Shown piece after piece: positions 18,308-28,373 of a DNA stretch of 64,000 nt. The stretch comes from Vibrionaceae bacterium (GTDB lineage: Bacteria > Pseudomonadota > Gammaproteobacteria > Enterobacterales > Vibrionaceae). Each line of letters begins with the position of its first letter. Position 1 is the first letter of the stretch. The stretch covers positions 1-64,000 of the forward strand of contig JAAEZQ010000002.1 of assembly GCA_018222805.1 (NCBI GenBank). The letters run 5' to 3'. Made by a program: the position numbers and the translations under genes. Below the pieces are notes generated by a model that saw only the letters and a list, made by a program, of their open reading frames with translations, was not told where the DNA came from and searched no databases.

Positions 18308-19213
18308 ATGGTTTATTTACTTCCGTTTTTTACCGTTATGATTTGGGGTGGAAATGCTATCGTCAACAAAATGGCCTCCAGCGCAATTGAGCCTAGTGCG
18401 ATGAGTTTCTACCGTTGGTTTATTGCAATGCTGCTCCTGACACCGTTTTGTCTACCTGCCGTGATTAAGCAGCGTCACGTTATTCGCCCATACCTCACTA
18501 AACTGGCTTGCCTTGCTCTACTAGGTATGGTTTTAAACCAATCACTTGGCTATTACGCTGGTTTAACAACCACGGCTTCTAACATGGCACTAATTACTTC
18601 ACTGGTCCCGCTCATCAGTGTATTTCTCAGCGTGCCTTTGTTAGGTAAGTCGATTTCTAAACTGAGTATTGTGGGTGGCTTAATTTCATTGTTTGGGTTA
18701 GCTTTTATGCTTGGCCACGGAGACATCACTTATTTCTTACATCAGGACATCACTCAGGGTGACAGTTTGATGTTACTTGCTGCCTTCGTTTACGCAGCTT
18801 ACTGCGTGTTGCTAAAACGCTGGAAGATGCCATTTAACAGCCTGACATTGGTTTACATGCAAGGGTTCTTCTCTGTGACCATGCTAGCACCTCTCTGGTT
18901 GACGAGTGATCAACTATTACCTAGCCAAGAAGCACTGCCACTGATTGCTTATGCAGGCATCGCAGCTTCAATTTTTGCACCGCTCATGTGGGTAAAGGCG
19001 ATAGATATAATCGGTGCTGACTCCAGCGCAATGTTCATGAACCTGATGCCCGTTGTTTCTGTGGCGTTGGCATCAACACTACTAGGCGAAGAAATCCATC
19101 TCTACCATATTTTTGGCGGCATATTTGTTATTTCCGGTGTTATTCTCTCGCAGATCAAAGTACGTCGTAAAAGCCGTAACTTCCCACAAGAGTTACCTTC
19201 GACGCCCGTTTGA
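18308..19213 (+). CDS. EamA/DMT-family transporter
   Basis: A 301-residue, ten-helix drug/metabolite transporter made of two EamA repeats (about 1-135 and 150-285). Features include FFTVMIWGGNAIVNKMAS in helix 1, the GLTTTASNMALITSLVPLI block and the second-repeat counterpart GADSSAMFMNLMPVVSVALA. It ends in a basic tail (QIKVRRKSRN). The start at 18308 is preferred over the longer frame from 18155, because the extra 51 codons overlap the divergent regulator and look unlike a membrane protein. Probably exports amino acids, metabolites or a drug under the AraC protein; the substrate is unknown. Confidence 0.87.
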   Translation: MVYLLPFFTVMIWGGNAIVNKMASSAIEPSAMSFYRWFIAMLLLTPFCLPAVIKQRHVIRPYLTKLACLALLGMVLNQSLGYYAGLTTTASNMALITSLVPLISVFLSVPLLGKSISKLSIVGGLISLFGLAFMLGHGDITYFLHQDITQGDSLMLLAAFVYAAYCVLLKRWKMPFNSLTLVYMQGFFSVTMLAPLWLTSDQLLPSQEALPLIAYAGIAASIFAPLMWVKAIDIIGADSSAMFMNLMPVVSVALASTLLGEEIHLYHIFGGIFVISGVILSQIKVRRKSRNFPQELPSTPV

Positions 19214-19340
19214 ATCTGGGGTTAGGCACTTTTCTCAGATAATTGATTTGTATCAATCAGAGAAGGAATTTTTCCTGAAATTTTTCACACCCGAATTACA
19301 CTTATAGTGATGTTAGGAAAGAGTGAATTAGGAGGTACTT

Positions 19341-19763
19341 ATGAGCTTGGTTCCTCGTGATAGCTGGGCTGATTTTTCCCGGTTCTTTGATAATTCATTT
19401 CCTGCATTGAGGACACGATTCGAAGAGGGTACTTTTTCGCCACGAGTTGATATCGTCGAGAAAGACCAAGCCTTCGAAGTCACTGCCGATTTGCCGGGAG
19501 TGAAAAAAGAAGATATCAAACTTAGCTGCCAGCAAGGTGTGTTATCAATCGAAGCCAGTATCGAAACTAAAAAAGAGACAGAAAAAGAAGGTAAAGTGGT
19601 CCACAGTGAACGCTACAGTGGAAAAATGTCTCGAAGTTTTACGCTCGGTAACAACATCAATGTCGAAGAAATTAGCGCTGATTTTTCCGACGGTGTTTTG
19701 ACTGTCGTGGTACCTAAACTAGCCGGCCAAAGTGAAGAAGAACACAAGATTCCGATTCGCTAG
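19341..19763 (+). CDS. Small heat-shock protein, Hsp20/alpha-crystallin
   Basis: A 140-residue chaperone that holds unfolding proteins for the Hsp70 system. The alpha-crystallin domain (about 33-125) begins FSPRVDIVEKDQAFEVTADL and includes GVKKEDIKLS, VLSIEAS, SGKMSRSFTLG and ADFSDGVLTVVVPK. The C-terminal I-x-I anchor is present as KIPIR at the very end. A strong AGGAGGT ribosome-binding site precedes the ATG. I could not place a convincing sigma-32 promoter. Upstream, GGAATTTTTCC at about 19266 is a small dyad. It is a single-gene unit with its own terminator. Confidence 0.92.
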   Translation: MSLVPRDSWADFSRFFDNSFPALRTRFEEGTFSPRVDIVEKDQAFEVTADLPGVKKEDIKLSCQQGVLSIEASIETKKETEKEGKVVHSERYSGKMSRSFTLGNNINVEEISADFSDGVLTVVVPKLAGQSEEEHKIPIR

Positions 19764-19777
19764 CTAAGAGTAAACAA

Positions 19778-19806
19778 AATGCCCTCCTTTTACTGGAGGG
19801 CATTTT
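19778..19806 (+). terminator. Terminator after hsp20
   Basis: AATGCCCTCC pairs with GGAGGGCATT across TTTTACT and is followed by a T-run. It lies 15 bp after the stop. Confidence 0.85.
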
Positions 19807-19971
19807 TACAGATAATTCATAGCCATGTTCATTTGGTCGTTCAACGCGTCCATTGGATGACTTGGTGCTTTTGGGCCCATACTTGTTTTGACCCACATGA
19901 GTTTTAGGCCAAATCAAACAGTTACTTGGACATACAGTGTTCGTCAATGTACCGGAATTTCAGCCAACTTT

Positions 19972-21108
19972 TTAGTTATTTTCAGCCTCTGCACTTGCAG
20001 TCGCACTGGCCGAAGCTTGAGAGCAGTTTAAACCAAGGCTACCATTTCCCACGACTTCCAATAAATCTTCGGTACCAGGCAAATTCTCATAATGAACCAT
20101 CATACCCATGGTAACGGAAGATCCACCTAAAGCGCTTGCTGAAGAGGTAGCAGCCGCTTGTGCGTATGCAGCGATGGATTGAGCGGCATTTGCAATTTGT
20201 TGCGCCGCATTAGTCGCGGAGTCAAAATCTGTCACAATAGGTAACGAACCGGATCCTAAAACAGGTAAATCCCATTCAAATGTAAGCTGCCCAGCTGCCT
20301 GAGCTTCAGCAGATGCTTCTGCCATCGCGTAGGCGAATGATGTGGCCATCGCGTCAGCGTATACTTTAGCAAGAGCAGAGGTTTGAACATCAAATACAGT
20401 GCCGCTTGTCGCACTCATTTGTGTTGTGAACTCCTCTATATTCGCACCTTGTACGTAGAATGAAGATCCACTAGAAGATACACCACCCCCAACTGCACTC
20501 GCAGAAGCCGAACTATCACTATCAGCATCAGCACCAGACGCTGCACTCGCCGAGCTCTCCGCCGAGCCTTCTACCCCGGCAACAGCAGAAGCTATCGCTT
20601 CGGTGCCAATCTTAACGGTGATCTCTGTTACTACGAGGTCAATATCCTCATCTATACCTTGGAATACACTCATGTAGGCTATTGCTATCATCTCAGCAGC
20701 AGCTTGCGTTTCTGCACTAGTATAAGCTGAAGCCTCTGCCCCACCTTCGGTTTTAGACTCAGCAACTTGCGCAAAAAGCGTACCACTTCCCATACTCGCG
20801 TTCAGCTCAACCTGATGCACAGCACCATTATTCCCGTGCCTTGTTAGGTCTAGAGTCACTCCACCGGAATAACTGATATCTATATAAGATGAAGCGCCAG
20901 ACATGGCGTAAGCTAAAGCATTAGCTGACACATCGCTATCAGAATCGTTTGCAGTGGCAGATGCCGGATTTGTGCACGAATCCGCACCGAGAATGCTCTC
21001 GGATATCGAAATCGTTGTACTACCATTCGTATTTTCTCCTGGCGGACCAGCCCACGCGCCAGTGCTCAACAGTGAACTTATCAAAACAAAAATCATTGTC
21101 TTGTTCAT
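19972..21108 (-). CDS. Secreted Ala/Ser-rich low-complexity protein, unknown
   Basis: A 378-residue protein with a clear Sec signal peptide, MNKTMIFVLISSLLSTGAWA, cut before GPPGEN. The start at 21108 has AAGGAAGA upstream; the frame extends 17 codons further without support. The mature part is acidic and dominated by Ala and Ser, with recurring short helices such as AEASAYTSAETQAAAEM, SASAASGADADSDSSASASA and ADAMATSFAYAMAEASAEAQ. Only two cysteines occur, one near each end (GADSCTNP and GLNCSQ), so a disulfide could clamp the chain. No anchor, LPXTG or autotransporter domain is visible. Composition recalls silk-like or adhesin repeats, but I recognise no family. It stands alone between hsp20 and IS relics. 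Confidence 0.8.
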   Translation of the reverse strand: MNKTMIFVLISSLLSTGAWAGPPGENTNGSTTISISESILGADSCTNPASATANDSDSDVSANALAYAMSGASSYIDISYSGGVTLDLTRHGNNGAVHQVELNASMGSGTLFAQVAESKTEGGAEASAYTSAETQAAAEMIAIAYMSVFQGIDEDIDLVVTEITVKIGTEAIASAVAGVEGSAESSASAASGADADSDSSASASAVGGGVSSSGSSFYVQGANIEEFTTQMSATSGTVFDVQTSALAKVYADAMATSFAYAMAEASAEAQAAGQLTFEWDLPVLGSGSLPIVTDFDSATNAAQQIANAAQSIAAYAQAAATSSASALGGSSVTMGMMVHYENLPGTEDLLEVVGNGSLGLNCSQASASATASAEAENN

Positions 21109-21702
21109 AGCTGTTCTTCCTTGTGTTGTGGTGACTAAAATGGCTCGACATTGGGCCATTTAGGTTGTAAATCATTTGTAAAAGTGTAGTTGCCCATATG
21201 TATATGCATCAGATCAAATAGGAATAACAATATGCAACTTATCGTCTAGTAGACGGTTAAACGTGAACCTAAGCCGTGCTAGGCTAGAGGAAGGCCTCAG
21301 TTCTCATAGAGCAGAGGAGGCGATGGATTGGCAGCAAAAGGATTCAAGTCAAAGTACTCTTTGGCACATACCAGGGCGACACTTTGTTCAGATTTACCCT
21401 TAACAGCAAAAGGTTAGTGAAATATTAATTGAAGAGTTACCAGAGCAAACAGCGATAGAGTCGGATCTAAAGGGAGTCGTTTTCAACCGATCGAGAAAGG
21501 TTTTGGACTCTAAAACTTTAGAGGTTTTAATCTAAAATCAATTATTCTTTTTGGCTATATAGAAGATAGAAGTCTGACGACGTACTACGAAAGCCGTGTT
21601 AGTCAATCCATTGTTCTATGTGAACAAATCAGCACTCTATCTCTACTTATTTATGTTGTTATAAATGAACTCCTTGTTATGCATCTGATGGGATTGAAGG
21701 CT

Positions 21703-21780
21703 CTACCTTACTATCGCCAGTTTCAAGGCTTCTGCTCTAAACTCAGGAGAATGGATAATACGTTACTTCTTGTTTGTCAT
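21703..21780 (-). pseudogene. IS3-family OrfA N-terminal relic
   Basis: From the ATG at 21780 the minus strand reads MTNKK, a TAA stop, then RIIHSPEFRAEALKLAIVR and a second stop. This matches the start of IS3 OrfA proteins (MTNKK-R-R-hSPEFRAEALKLA). The helix-turn-helix and everything after it are gone, so it is a dead fragment. Confidence 0.65.
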
Positions 21781-21967
21781 GGTTCACCTCGTTCGTCATT
21801 GTACTCACTTATTAGTTCTAACTAGCCGATATTGTTTCACTGAGCTGAGTATGTCACTTTGCTCTCCGAGTCACCGATATTTGGGAAGTAATTTATAGAT
21901 AGGATGATTTATTTGAGGAATTAAATTGGGTGAGGGCTACGAGCATGGGCTCATTAATAATGACGAA

Positions 21968-21995
21968 GGATGCGTATCATGATTGATACGCATCC
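21968..21995. terminator. Perfect 12-bp hairpin after the BCCT gene
   Basis: GGATGCGTATCA and TGATACGCATCC flank the loop TGAT. It lies 23 bp beyond the stop of the minus-strand BCCT gene. The following minus-strand sequence TTCGTCATTATT is moderately T-rich. Confidence 0.75.
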
Positions 21996-22018
21996 TTGTT
22001 TAATCGAGTAGTATGTCT

Positions 22019-23656
22019 TTATTTTTGGGCTCTTGGCTCGTTCATTAGCCCCAATATTAGAGAGAATGTGGCAATTAATAAGACGATCGTAAATGGGAAC
22101 CCCGTCGTCACGGCCATCGCTTGTGCCGCGGCTAAACCACCACCTAGCAACAACGCAATCGCAACTAAACCTTCAAACGTACACCAAAACACGCGCTGTG
22201 GTGTTGGTGCATCGACTTTACCACCCGCGGCAATAGTGTCGATGACCAGAGATCCCGAATCCGATGATGTAATGAAAAACACTACAACCAGAATGATACC
22301 AACAAATGAGGTAATACTTGATAGTGGCATTACTTCAAGCATTTCAAACAATTTCAGTGGAAGCTCAGCATCTTTCACTGCTTCATAGCCATCATTTACA
22401 AACTGACTAATGGCTGTTCCACCAAAGGCAGTCATCCAGAACACACACACAGTCGAAGGGACAATGAGTACACAGAAAATAAATTCACGAACTGTACGTC
22501 CACGCGATACGCGGGCGATAAACATTCCAACAAATGGTGACCATGAAATCCACCACGCCCAATAGAACGAAGTCCAACCTTGAGAATAATTGACGTCTTC
22601 TCGATTAAATGGCATCGACAATGCTGGGAGGTTTTCCACATACGAAAGAATGTTGTCGAAAAAGCCAGTTAGGATAAACAGAGTTGGACCTACTACCACG
22701 ATAAAGAACAGCAGTAATGCCGCCAATACCATGTTAATTTCAGAAAGGCGTTTCACGCCGCCATCCAGCCCCGCGAGTACTGATACTAGTGCAAAAGCAG
22801 TAATAACAATAATCAGGATAATTTGTGTTGTATCCGTTAGTGGTATACCAAAAAGGAAGTTTAAACCAGTTGCAGCTTGAGAAGCACCATAACCCAATGA
22901 AGTTGCCAGACCAAACACCGTGGCGACTACCGCCAAAATATCAATGATGTGTCCAGGCCACCCCCAAATACGTTCACCGAAAACCGGATAAAAGACAGAA
23001 CGCATCGTTAATGGTAACCCCTTATTGTACGAGAATATGGCGAGCCCCAGCGCTAACAAAGCGTAAATGGCCCATGGATGTAGAGCCCAGTGATAAATCG
23101 TCGCTGCCATACCTAATGATTGAGCCGCTTCTACATCACCTACTGCGCCCCCTAAAGGTGCCCAATCAGTCCGGATCCCATTTTCAAGTAAGGGCCCTGA
23201 GAGAGAACTACTAAAGTGAGACATAGGCTCAGATACACCAAAGAACACCAAACCAATACCCATACCTGCAGCGAACAACATCGCCAACCAACCAGCGTAA
23301 CTATAGTCTGGTAAAGCCTCCGTCCCGCCTATCCTAACTTTACCAAGCGGCGAAATGGCTAATCCGATACAAACTAAGACAAATATGTTTCCGGAAAGTA
23401 TAAAAAACCAGTCAAGGCTAGAAGTTAACCAGGAGCGCATATGGACAAAAACGGGTTCTACTTGCTCCCTGAAAATTAAGGTAGCAAATACAAATATAAC
23501 AATTGCTAGCCCAGAAACCGCAAACACCCGGTTATGAATGTCTAAACCAAAAGGACCAACGGATAAAACGACGTTGTCCTGACCGACTTGATAATCGGTA
23601 TCAATCGGGTTGGCTTTTCCGCTATGTTTGGGAATACCACCATTATCTTTACTCAT
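22019..23656 (-). CDS. BCCT-family betaine-type transporter
   Basis: A 545-residue, twelve-helix carrier of the betaine/choline/carnitine family. It has the sodium-coupled betaine signature GMGIGLVFFGVSEPMSHF, the amphipathic/core region WTSFYWAWWISWSPFVGMFI and ARVSRGRTVREF, and the segment FFITSSDSGSLVIDTIAAGG. A 45-residue hydrophilic N-terminus precedes helix 1; the C-terminus is short. AAAGGAAC precedes the ATG. It probably imports glycine betaine, proline betaine or a related compatible solute. It is alone in its transcription unit, flanked on both sides by IS3 relics (21703-21780 and 24100-24225). Confidence 0.92.
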   Translation of the reverse strand: MSKDNGGIPKHSGKANPIDTDYQVGQDNVVLSVGPFGLDIHNRVFAVSGLAIVIFVFATLIFREQVEPVFVHMRSWLTSSLDWFFILSGNIFVLVCIGLAISPLGKVRIGGTEALPDYSYAGWLAMLFAAGMGIGLVFFGVSEPMSHFSSSLSGPLLENGIRTDWAPLGGAVGDVEAAQSLGMAATIYHWALHPWAIYALLALGLAIFSYNKGLPLTMRSVFYPVFGERIWGWPGHIIDILAVVATVFGLATSLGYGASQAATGLNFLFGIPLTDTTQIILIIVITAFALVSVLAGLDGGVKRLSEINMVLAALLLFFIVVVGPTLFILTGFFDNILSYVENLPALSMPFNREDVNYSQGWTSFYWAWWISWSPFVGMFIARVSRGRTVREFIFCVLIVPSTVCVFWMTAFGGTAISQFVNDGYEAVKDAELPLKLFEMLEVMPLSSITSFVGIILVVVFFITSSDSGSLVIDTIAAGGKVDAPTPQRVFWCTFEGLVAIALLLGGGLAAAQAMAVTTGFPFTIVLLIATFSLILGLMNEPRAQK

Positions 23657-24099
23657 TTAATGTTCCTTTATCTTTACATCTTTACACAACCTAAATTAGG
23701 CGTAAGGCATGGATCAATGAAGTACTAGTTATTCAGCCATCAGTATAAGTCTTAAACTAAAAACACCTCGAACGCATTCAAAACCAAGAACAAAGACCTA
23801 ACAGTTTCATTATATCAATAGTTCTCAAATTCGGATTAACACTTACACGAAAAATCCGCTATAAAAATCAAGAAAACCTATACTTATTAGACACCTAAAA
23901 ATATACTCAAAAAATCAGAAACTGGAGCATTTCAGTGAAAAAGCGCTAAGAGTAACGTTTCTACGCGACAGTAGGTAGGTTTCTCTTTTATCCAATTCAA
24001 ACGTCATAATTTATGAAGCCGATAACACAAACGTTACTGAACCGCACAACCAGTTTTGTACATCGAGTTAAGTAAGTACGATCACTAACGAGGTGAATC

Positions 24100-24225
24100 A
24101 TGATTAGAGACGAGATGCGCCAAACGGGCTTCGAGTACATTGAGGTTGGTTAAAATCGTACGAGAAGGCACATTGATCTTGGGTATCTAAAAACAGTTAA
24201 CTGTGAACAGCAAAATGTCTTTTAA
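24100..24225 (+). pseudogene. IS3-family OrfB C-terminal relic
   Basis: The plus strand reads MIRDEMRQTGFEYIEVG, a TAA stop, then NRTRRHIDLGYLKTVNCEQQ. This is the end of an IS3-type OrfB (usually ...FEYIEVFYNRxRRHSxLGYLSP). A TAA stands where the FY/Y codon is expected. No catalytic core remains upstream. GTGTCCAGTCTGGCTGGAAC just downstream may be the old element end. Confidence 0.7.
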
Positions 24226-24275
24226 TGAAGTGTCCAGTCTGGCTGGAACAGAATAATTTTACACAATTTAACACA

Positions 24276-24315
24276 ACCCATCACAAACAAACATAATCCA
24301 TCACAAGCGAACACA
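24276..24315 (+). repeat. Tandem 20-bp direct repeat
   Basis: CCATCACAAACAAACATAAT and CCATCACAAGCGAACACATC are adjacent and agree at 15 of 20 positions; a looser ACACAATTTAACACAAC precedes them. A 20-bp period puts both copies on nearly the same helix face, which would suit a regulator upstream of the HD-GYP operon. Confidence 0.5.
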
Positions 24316-24552
24316 TCGCCATAAATGCTACTAATTTCACCCTGTCAAAGCGAAAATCCCTTGTTAACAAACCACTTAAATTTGGAACGGAGATCACTAT
24401 AAGTTGAACGCCATCACTATACGTAGCAACGATTTGTGCTACTTTAGATGTAACTAATATAAAAATAATAGTGCAAAGTCATTAAGCGATTTTTGACGCA
24501 AATAATAAGCACCAAATGACACTTAGCCTTATTGCTGCCAAAAGGAGAACGG

Positions 24553-25665
24553 ATGTTCGATTTTTCTTCATCCAAGCCAACCGTGCTGGTTATCGACGAC
24601 ATCCCCGAAAACCTCACGTTGATGTATCAGCTACTTAAAGAAGATTATAAGGTAAAAGGGGCAAACAGCGGTGAGAGAGGACTTGCGCTTGCCGAAACGG
24701 CTAACCCCGATTTGATCTTGCTCGACATCATGATGCCGGAAATAGATGGTTATCAAGTATGCCAGCGGCTTAAATCTAACCCAGCAACTAGTGATATTCC
24801 CATTATATTCCTCACAGCGAAGGCAGAAAGAGTCGATGAACAAAAAGGGCTAAAACTGGGGGCCGTTGACTACATAACCAAACCAATAACCCCAGAGATT
24901 GTGAAAGCACGCGTTAAAACACATGTGTCTCTCAAAGTGGCGTCTGATACCTTAAAAGGTAAGAATCAAATACTTGAGCAGGAAGTGGAAAGACGAACCA
25001 GCGAGGCTTTGCGTCAAAAAGAAGAGCTCCACGCAATTCAAGATGTCGCCTTCTATGCTATGGTGTCGTTGGCTGAAACCCGTGACAACGAAACGGGTAA
25101 CCACATTATACGTACCCAAACTTACATAAAACGTTTGGCAGAGCAGTTACGCCAAAACCCACGTTATACATTAGAACTAAACGATGACTTCATTGATTTA
25201 CTGTATAAATCAGCCCCACTCCATGACATCGGTAAAATAGGCATTCCAGACACTATCTTGTTGAAAGAAGGCCCCCTGACAGCCGATGAGTTTGAGTTGA
25301 TGAAAGCCCACACCACCATCGGTTATGAAGCGATTAAAAACGCAGAGAAAGTAAGCGGCCAGCCAATGAAGTTCTTGACTGTCGCAAAAGAGATCGCCTA
25401 CTCACATCACGAACGTTGGGATGGTGCTGGATACCCATTAGGGCTTGCTGGCGAGGAGATTCCGTTGTCAGCCAGGCTCATGGCTGTAGCAGACGTCTAT
25501 GATGCGTTGATCAGTAAACGAATCTACAAACCCGCCTTTACGCATTTAGACGCGGTTCAGGTCATTCTTTCAGGTAAAGGAATTCAATTTGACCCTGCTG
25601 TCATTGATGCCTTCGCTGAAATTGCAGATGAACTTTATTCCATCGCGGAAAAGTATAGCAATTAA
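24553..25665 (+). CDS. Response regulator with HD-GYP c-di-GMP phosphodiesterase domain
   Basis: A 370-residue cytoplasmic protein. The receiver domain (about 8-125) has the acidic pair in [10 protein letters not shown], the phospho-acceptor Asp in [13 protein letters not shown] and the Lys in YITKP. A coiled coil (about 130-170) leads to an HD-GYP domain (about 175-365) with [12 protein letters not shown] and [20 protein letters not shown] intact, so hydrolysis of c-di-GMP is expected. The start is the ATG at 24553, which follows AAGGAGAACGG; a longer frame puts that site inside the coding region. The histidine kinase gene begins 31 bp downstream and is its likely partner. Confidence 0.93.
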   Translation: MFDFSSSKPTVLVIDDIPENLTLMYQLLKEDYKVKGANSGERGLALAETANPDLILLDIMMPEIDGYQVCQRLKSNPATSDIPIIFLTAKAERVDEQKGLKLGAVDYITKPITPEIVKARVKTHVSLKVASDTLKGKNQILEQEVERRTSEALRQKEELHAIQDVAFYAMVSLAETRDNETGNHIIRTQTYIKRLAEQLRQNPRYTLELNDDFIDLLYKSAPLHDIGKIGIPDTILLKEGPLTADEFELMKAHTTIGYEAIKNAEKVSGQPMKFLTVAKEIAYSHHERWDGAGYPLGLAGEEIPLSARLMAVADVYDALISKRIYKPAFTHLDAVQVILSGKGIQFDPAVIDAFAEIADELYSIAEKYSN

Positions 25666-25696
25666 AAAAGACTTCTTAGAAGCCGCTGGGACAAGT

Positions 25697-28126
25697 ATGA
25701 AAGAAAATAAAATCACCACACAATCGTGGGTGTGGCGTTCAATGGTCAAAACCGGAATCATTCCCCTCATTCTGGTGGAATCGGTTCTTATTGCCGTTTA
25801 CCTGATAAGTAACCACTTTATCAGCACAGACAACATGGAATACATTTACACGCAGGTAAATGACGAATTAAAAATATCATCGGACAGAGAAGCGGCGATC
25901 ATTCGGGAAAAACTGCTTTCAGTAGAAAGCTTAACCGCATTATACCGAAACGAGACAGAACGTGTTTTATCAGAAACAGACATCATTGACCGCTCTGAAA
26001 AACCTAACCTCGCACTGAGCGAAGATGGTGTCTTGTATTCTAAAAAAGATTTAGGCGGTTCAGCTTCTTTCTACTCTGGCCTCACGGCCGAAAAAGATTG
26101 GGAGAAGGTGTATAAGCTTGCTCACCTTGATCCACTTATGAAACAAATCGAAAAAAACAGCGATTTGGTTGCGTCGATTTACTTTAATTCCTGGGATTCT
26201 TACAACCGAATCTACCCGTGGTTTTATACCGTCGATCAGTACCCACCCAAAATGGACATCCCTGAGTACAATTTTTACTACCTAGCTAATGCTGAAAACA
26301 ACCCTGACCAGAAAACGGTTTGGACAGATGTTTACATTGACCCTGCGGGTCATGGCTGGATGGCATCCGCTATTGCTCCAGTCTATAACAAAGGTTTTCT
26401 CGAAGGTGTTGTTGGGCTTGATATCAAAGTTAGTGACGTTATAGATAGCATTCAAAACTTAGCCATTCCTTGGGGTGGTTACGCTATTTTGGCGAGTAGT
26501 AACGGTACAATTATGGCTTTGCCACCACAAGGCGAATACGATTTTGGACTAAAAGAACTTACTGAACACAGCTACCAGCAAGCCATCACGAAAGAAGTTT
26601 TTAAACCTGACGCGTTTAACTTATACAAACGCGACGACACCGCTGATTTGAGCTTGCGTTTACTCAAGAACACCAATGGGCTTATGCAGGTTACGCTTAA
26701 TGGTGAAAATAAGTTGATCTCCTGGTCGACAATACCTGAAACCCAGTGGCGCTTACTAATGGTTGTAGATGAGAACAAAATGTATGCAACTTCTCGTGCG
26801 CTAGAGCAAAAATACCAAAACATTGGTTACATTCTTATCTTTGGCTTAGTGGCATTCTACACCCTTTTCTTGTTCGTTATCTGGCGTTCTTCTAAGAAGA
26901 TGAGCGAATTTATTGCTAAGCCACTAATGCAGATCCAGTACATGGTAAGTCGAGTCGGGCTCGGTGACTTTAATTTGGCTCATGAAGGATTCCGTTTAAA
27001 AGAGCTCAACGAAACAGCAAATGCGGTCATCAATATGGGTGGCAAATTAGATAGGCTGACCTCTGAACTGACCGAGGCAAAACTTTCGGCAGAAGATGCC
27101 AACATCGCTAAAAGCCAGTTCATATCGAATGTCAGCCATGAGATCCGCACACCAATGAACTCGATCCTCGGGCTATCTCACATACTGTTAAATTCAGACC
27201 TCACGTCTGAGCAGAAAAATAACCTGATGAAAATTGACAAGTCCGGCAAACACTTGCTCACACTTATTAACGACATTCTGGATCTTTCTAAACTGGAAGC
27301 GAATAAATTAGATATTGAGAAGGCGCCATTCGATATCCGAGCGACTCTTCAAGATATACAAGACATTTTTGAGCACAAATCCAAAAAACAAGATGTTCAC
27401 CTTATTACTAAAGTTGACCAATCCATTCCTCAACTCATTGGAGATCAACTTCGTATTAAGCAAATCCTCATGAATTATGTCAGTAACGCCATCAAGTTTA
27501 CTCAAGGAGGAGAAGTAACGATTGTCGTAGGTGTAGTGAAGAGATCCGAAAACCGTATTCACTTGCACTTTAGTGTCATGGACACAGGTATTGGTTTATC
27601 TGAACATGACCAGGCCAAAGTGTTTGACAGCTACCAGCAGGCAGATGCCTCTACGACCAGAAAATACGGTGGTACTGGCCTTGGCCTCACTATTTCTAAG
27701 CACATCGCAGAATTAATGGGCGGTCAAGTTGGTGTCGAAAGTGAGCTAGATAAGGGGAGCAATTTCTGGTTTACCATTGAACTCGATATCGATCACTCCG
27801 GTGTCTTGGTAATTACTAAGCACAAAGAAATCTCGGAATCAGTTATCGTAGATACCACTGAGCCACAACTAGAGTGTGATATAAAGTCTGTCGAGGAGTT
27901 TGAGTCCAAAGTGAACCACCTAAGGTCTTTGCTTGAAGAGTGCGATTTAGAGTCAGAGTTTTATTATACAAAACACCGAGCCTGTTTTGAAAAGCTAAGC
28001 CCAGATCTGAGTCGAGCTCTGTCTGAAGCCGTGTCAGCTTATAATTTTGACCATGCTCTAGAAGTTGTTGCTCAAATAAAAGTCAAGTTGAATCAATACA
28101 AAGCTGACATGGCTCCAAGCGAGTAA
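25697..28126 (+). CDS. Cache-domain sensor histidine kinase
   Basis: An 809-residue inner-membrane kinase. A transmembrane helix (about 16-37) is followed by a large periplasmic double-cache domain (about 40-365; [20 protein letters not shown] and [12 protein letters not shown] are typical), a second helix (about 375-395) and a HAMP-like linker. HisKA carries His481 in [12 protein letters not shown]. HATPase_c has N-box [11 protein letters not shown]1 DTGIGLS and G2 [12 protein letters not shown]-terminal tail of about 120 residues resembles the end of hybrid kinases but has no receiver domain. The phosphate probably goes to the HD-GYP regulator encoded just upstream, coupling a small-molecule signal to c-di-GMP breakdown. 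The ligand is unknown. Start 25697 is chosen over 25589, which overlaps the upstream gene. Confidence 0.92.
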   Translation: MKENKITTQSWVWRSMVKTGIIPLILVESVLIAVYLISNHFISTDNMEYIYTQVNDELKISSDREAAIIREKLLSVESLTALYRNETERVLSETDIIDRSEKPNLALSEDGVLYSKKDLGGSASFYSGLTAEKDWEKVYKLAHLDPLMKQIEKNSDLVASIYFNSWDSYNRIYPWFYTVDQYPPKMDIPEYNFYYLANAENNPDQKTVWTDVYIDPAGHGWMASAIAPVYNKGFLEGVVGLDIKVSDVIDSIQNLAIPWGGYAILASSNGTIMALPPQGEYDFGLKELTEHSYQQAITKEVFKPDAFNLYKRDDTADLSLRLLKNTNGLMQVTLNGENKLISWSTIPETQWRLLMVVDENKMYATSRALEQKYQNIGYILIFGLVAFYTLFLFVIWRSSKKMSEFIAKPLMQIQYMVSRVGLGDFNLAHEGFRLKELNETANAVINMGGKLDRLTSELTEAKLSAEDANIAKSQFISNVSHEIRTPMNSILGLSHILLNSDLTSEQKNNLMKIDKSGKHLLTLINDILDLSKLEANKLDIEKAPFDIRATLQDIQDIFEHKSKKQDVHLITKVDQSIPQLIGDQLRIKQILMNYVSNAIKFTQGGEVTIVVGVVKRSENRIHLHFSVMDTGIGLSEHDQAKVFDSYQQADASTTRKYGGTGLGLTISKHIAELMGGQVGVESELDKGSNFWFTIELDIDHSGVLVITKHKEISESVIVDTTEPQLECDIKSVEEFESKVNHLRSLLEECDLESEFYYTKHRACFEKLSPDLSRALSEAVSAYNFDHALEVVAQIKVKLNQYKADMAPSE

Positions 28127-28146
28127 AAACCTTACTGAGCCATAAT

Positions 28147-28182
28147 AAAACAGGCACAGCATTCGAATGCAGTGCCTGTTTT
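28147..28182. terminator. Long palindromic terminator after the kinase gene
   Basis: AAAACAGGCAC and GTGCCTGTTTT are the outer arms; inside them GCATTCGAATGC is itself palindromic, with one A-A mismatch on each side. The right arm ends in the T-run. Confidence 0.85.
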
Positions 28183-28373
28183 CTATGGTTCCGATCTTAC
28201 TGCAGCGAACAATTCTACAATCGAAAAAAGCGACATTCTCACCTCAGAAGTGTCAGCCCAGAGACATTTAAAATGAGGCTGAAAACTGTCTAGGAGAGCA
28301 AAGTCTAAAATTAGTGGTACGGATCATTTTTTCAAGGTATGGTTGCATTAACAAACTCACAAAGGAATGACAG

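Larger units (their letters stand above)
21109..22018. other. Gene-poor spacer with transposon relics
   Basis: 910 bp with no credible intact gene. It contains a small palindrome CGTCTAGTAGACG (21243-21255), an IS3 OrfA stub at 21703-21780 and the terminator of the BCCT gene. Frames around 21320-21410 (starting MDWQQKDSSQSTLWHIPG) stop after 26 codons and resemble nothing I know. Confidence 0.55.
23657..24552. other. Spacer upstream of the BCCT gene and HD-GYP operon
   Basis: About 900 bp without an intact gene. It holds the BCCT promoter side, an IS3 OrfB relic (24100-24225), a possible IS end near 24232-24250 and a tandem 20-bp repeat (24276-24315) that lies about 240 bp before the HD-GYP gene. 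Confidence 0.55.
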
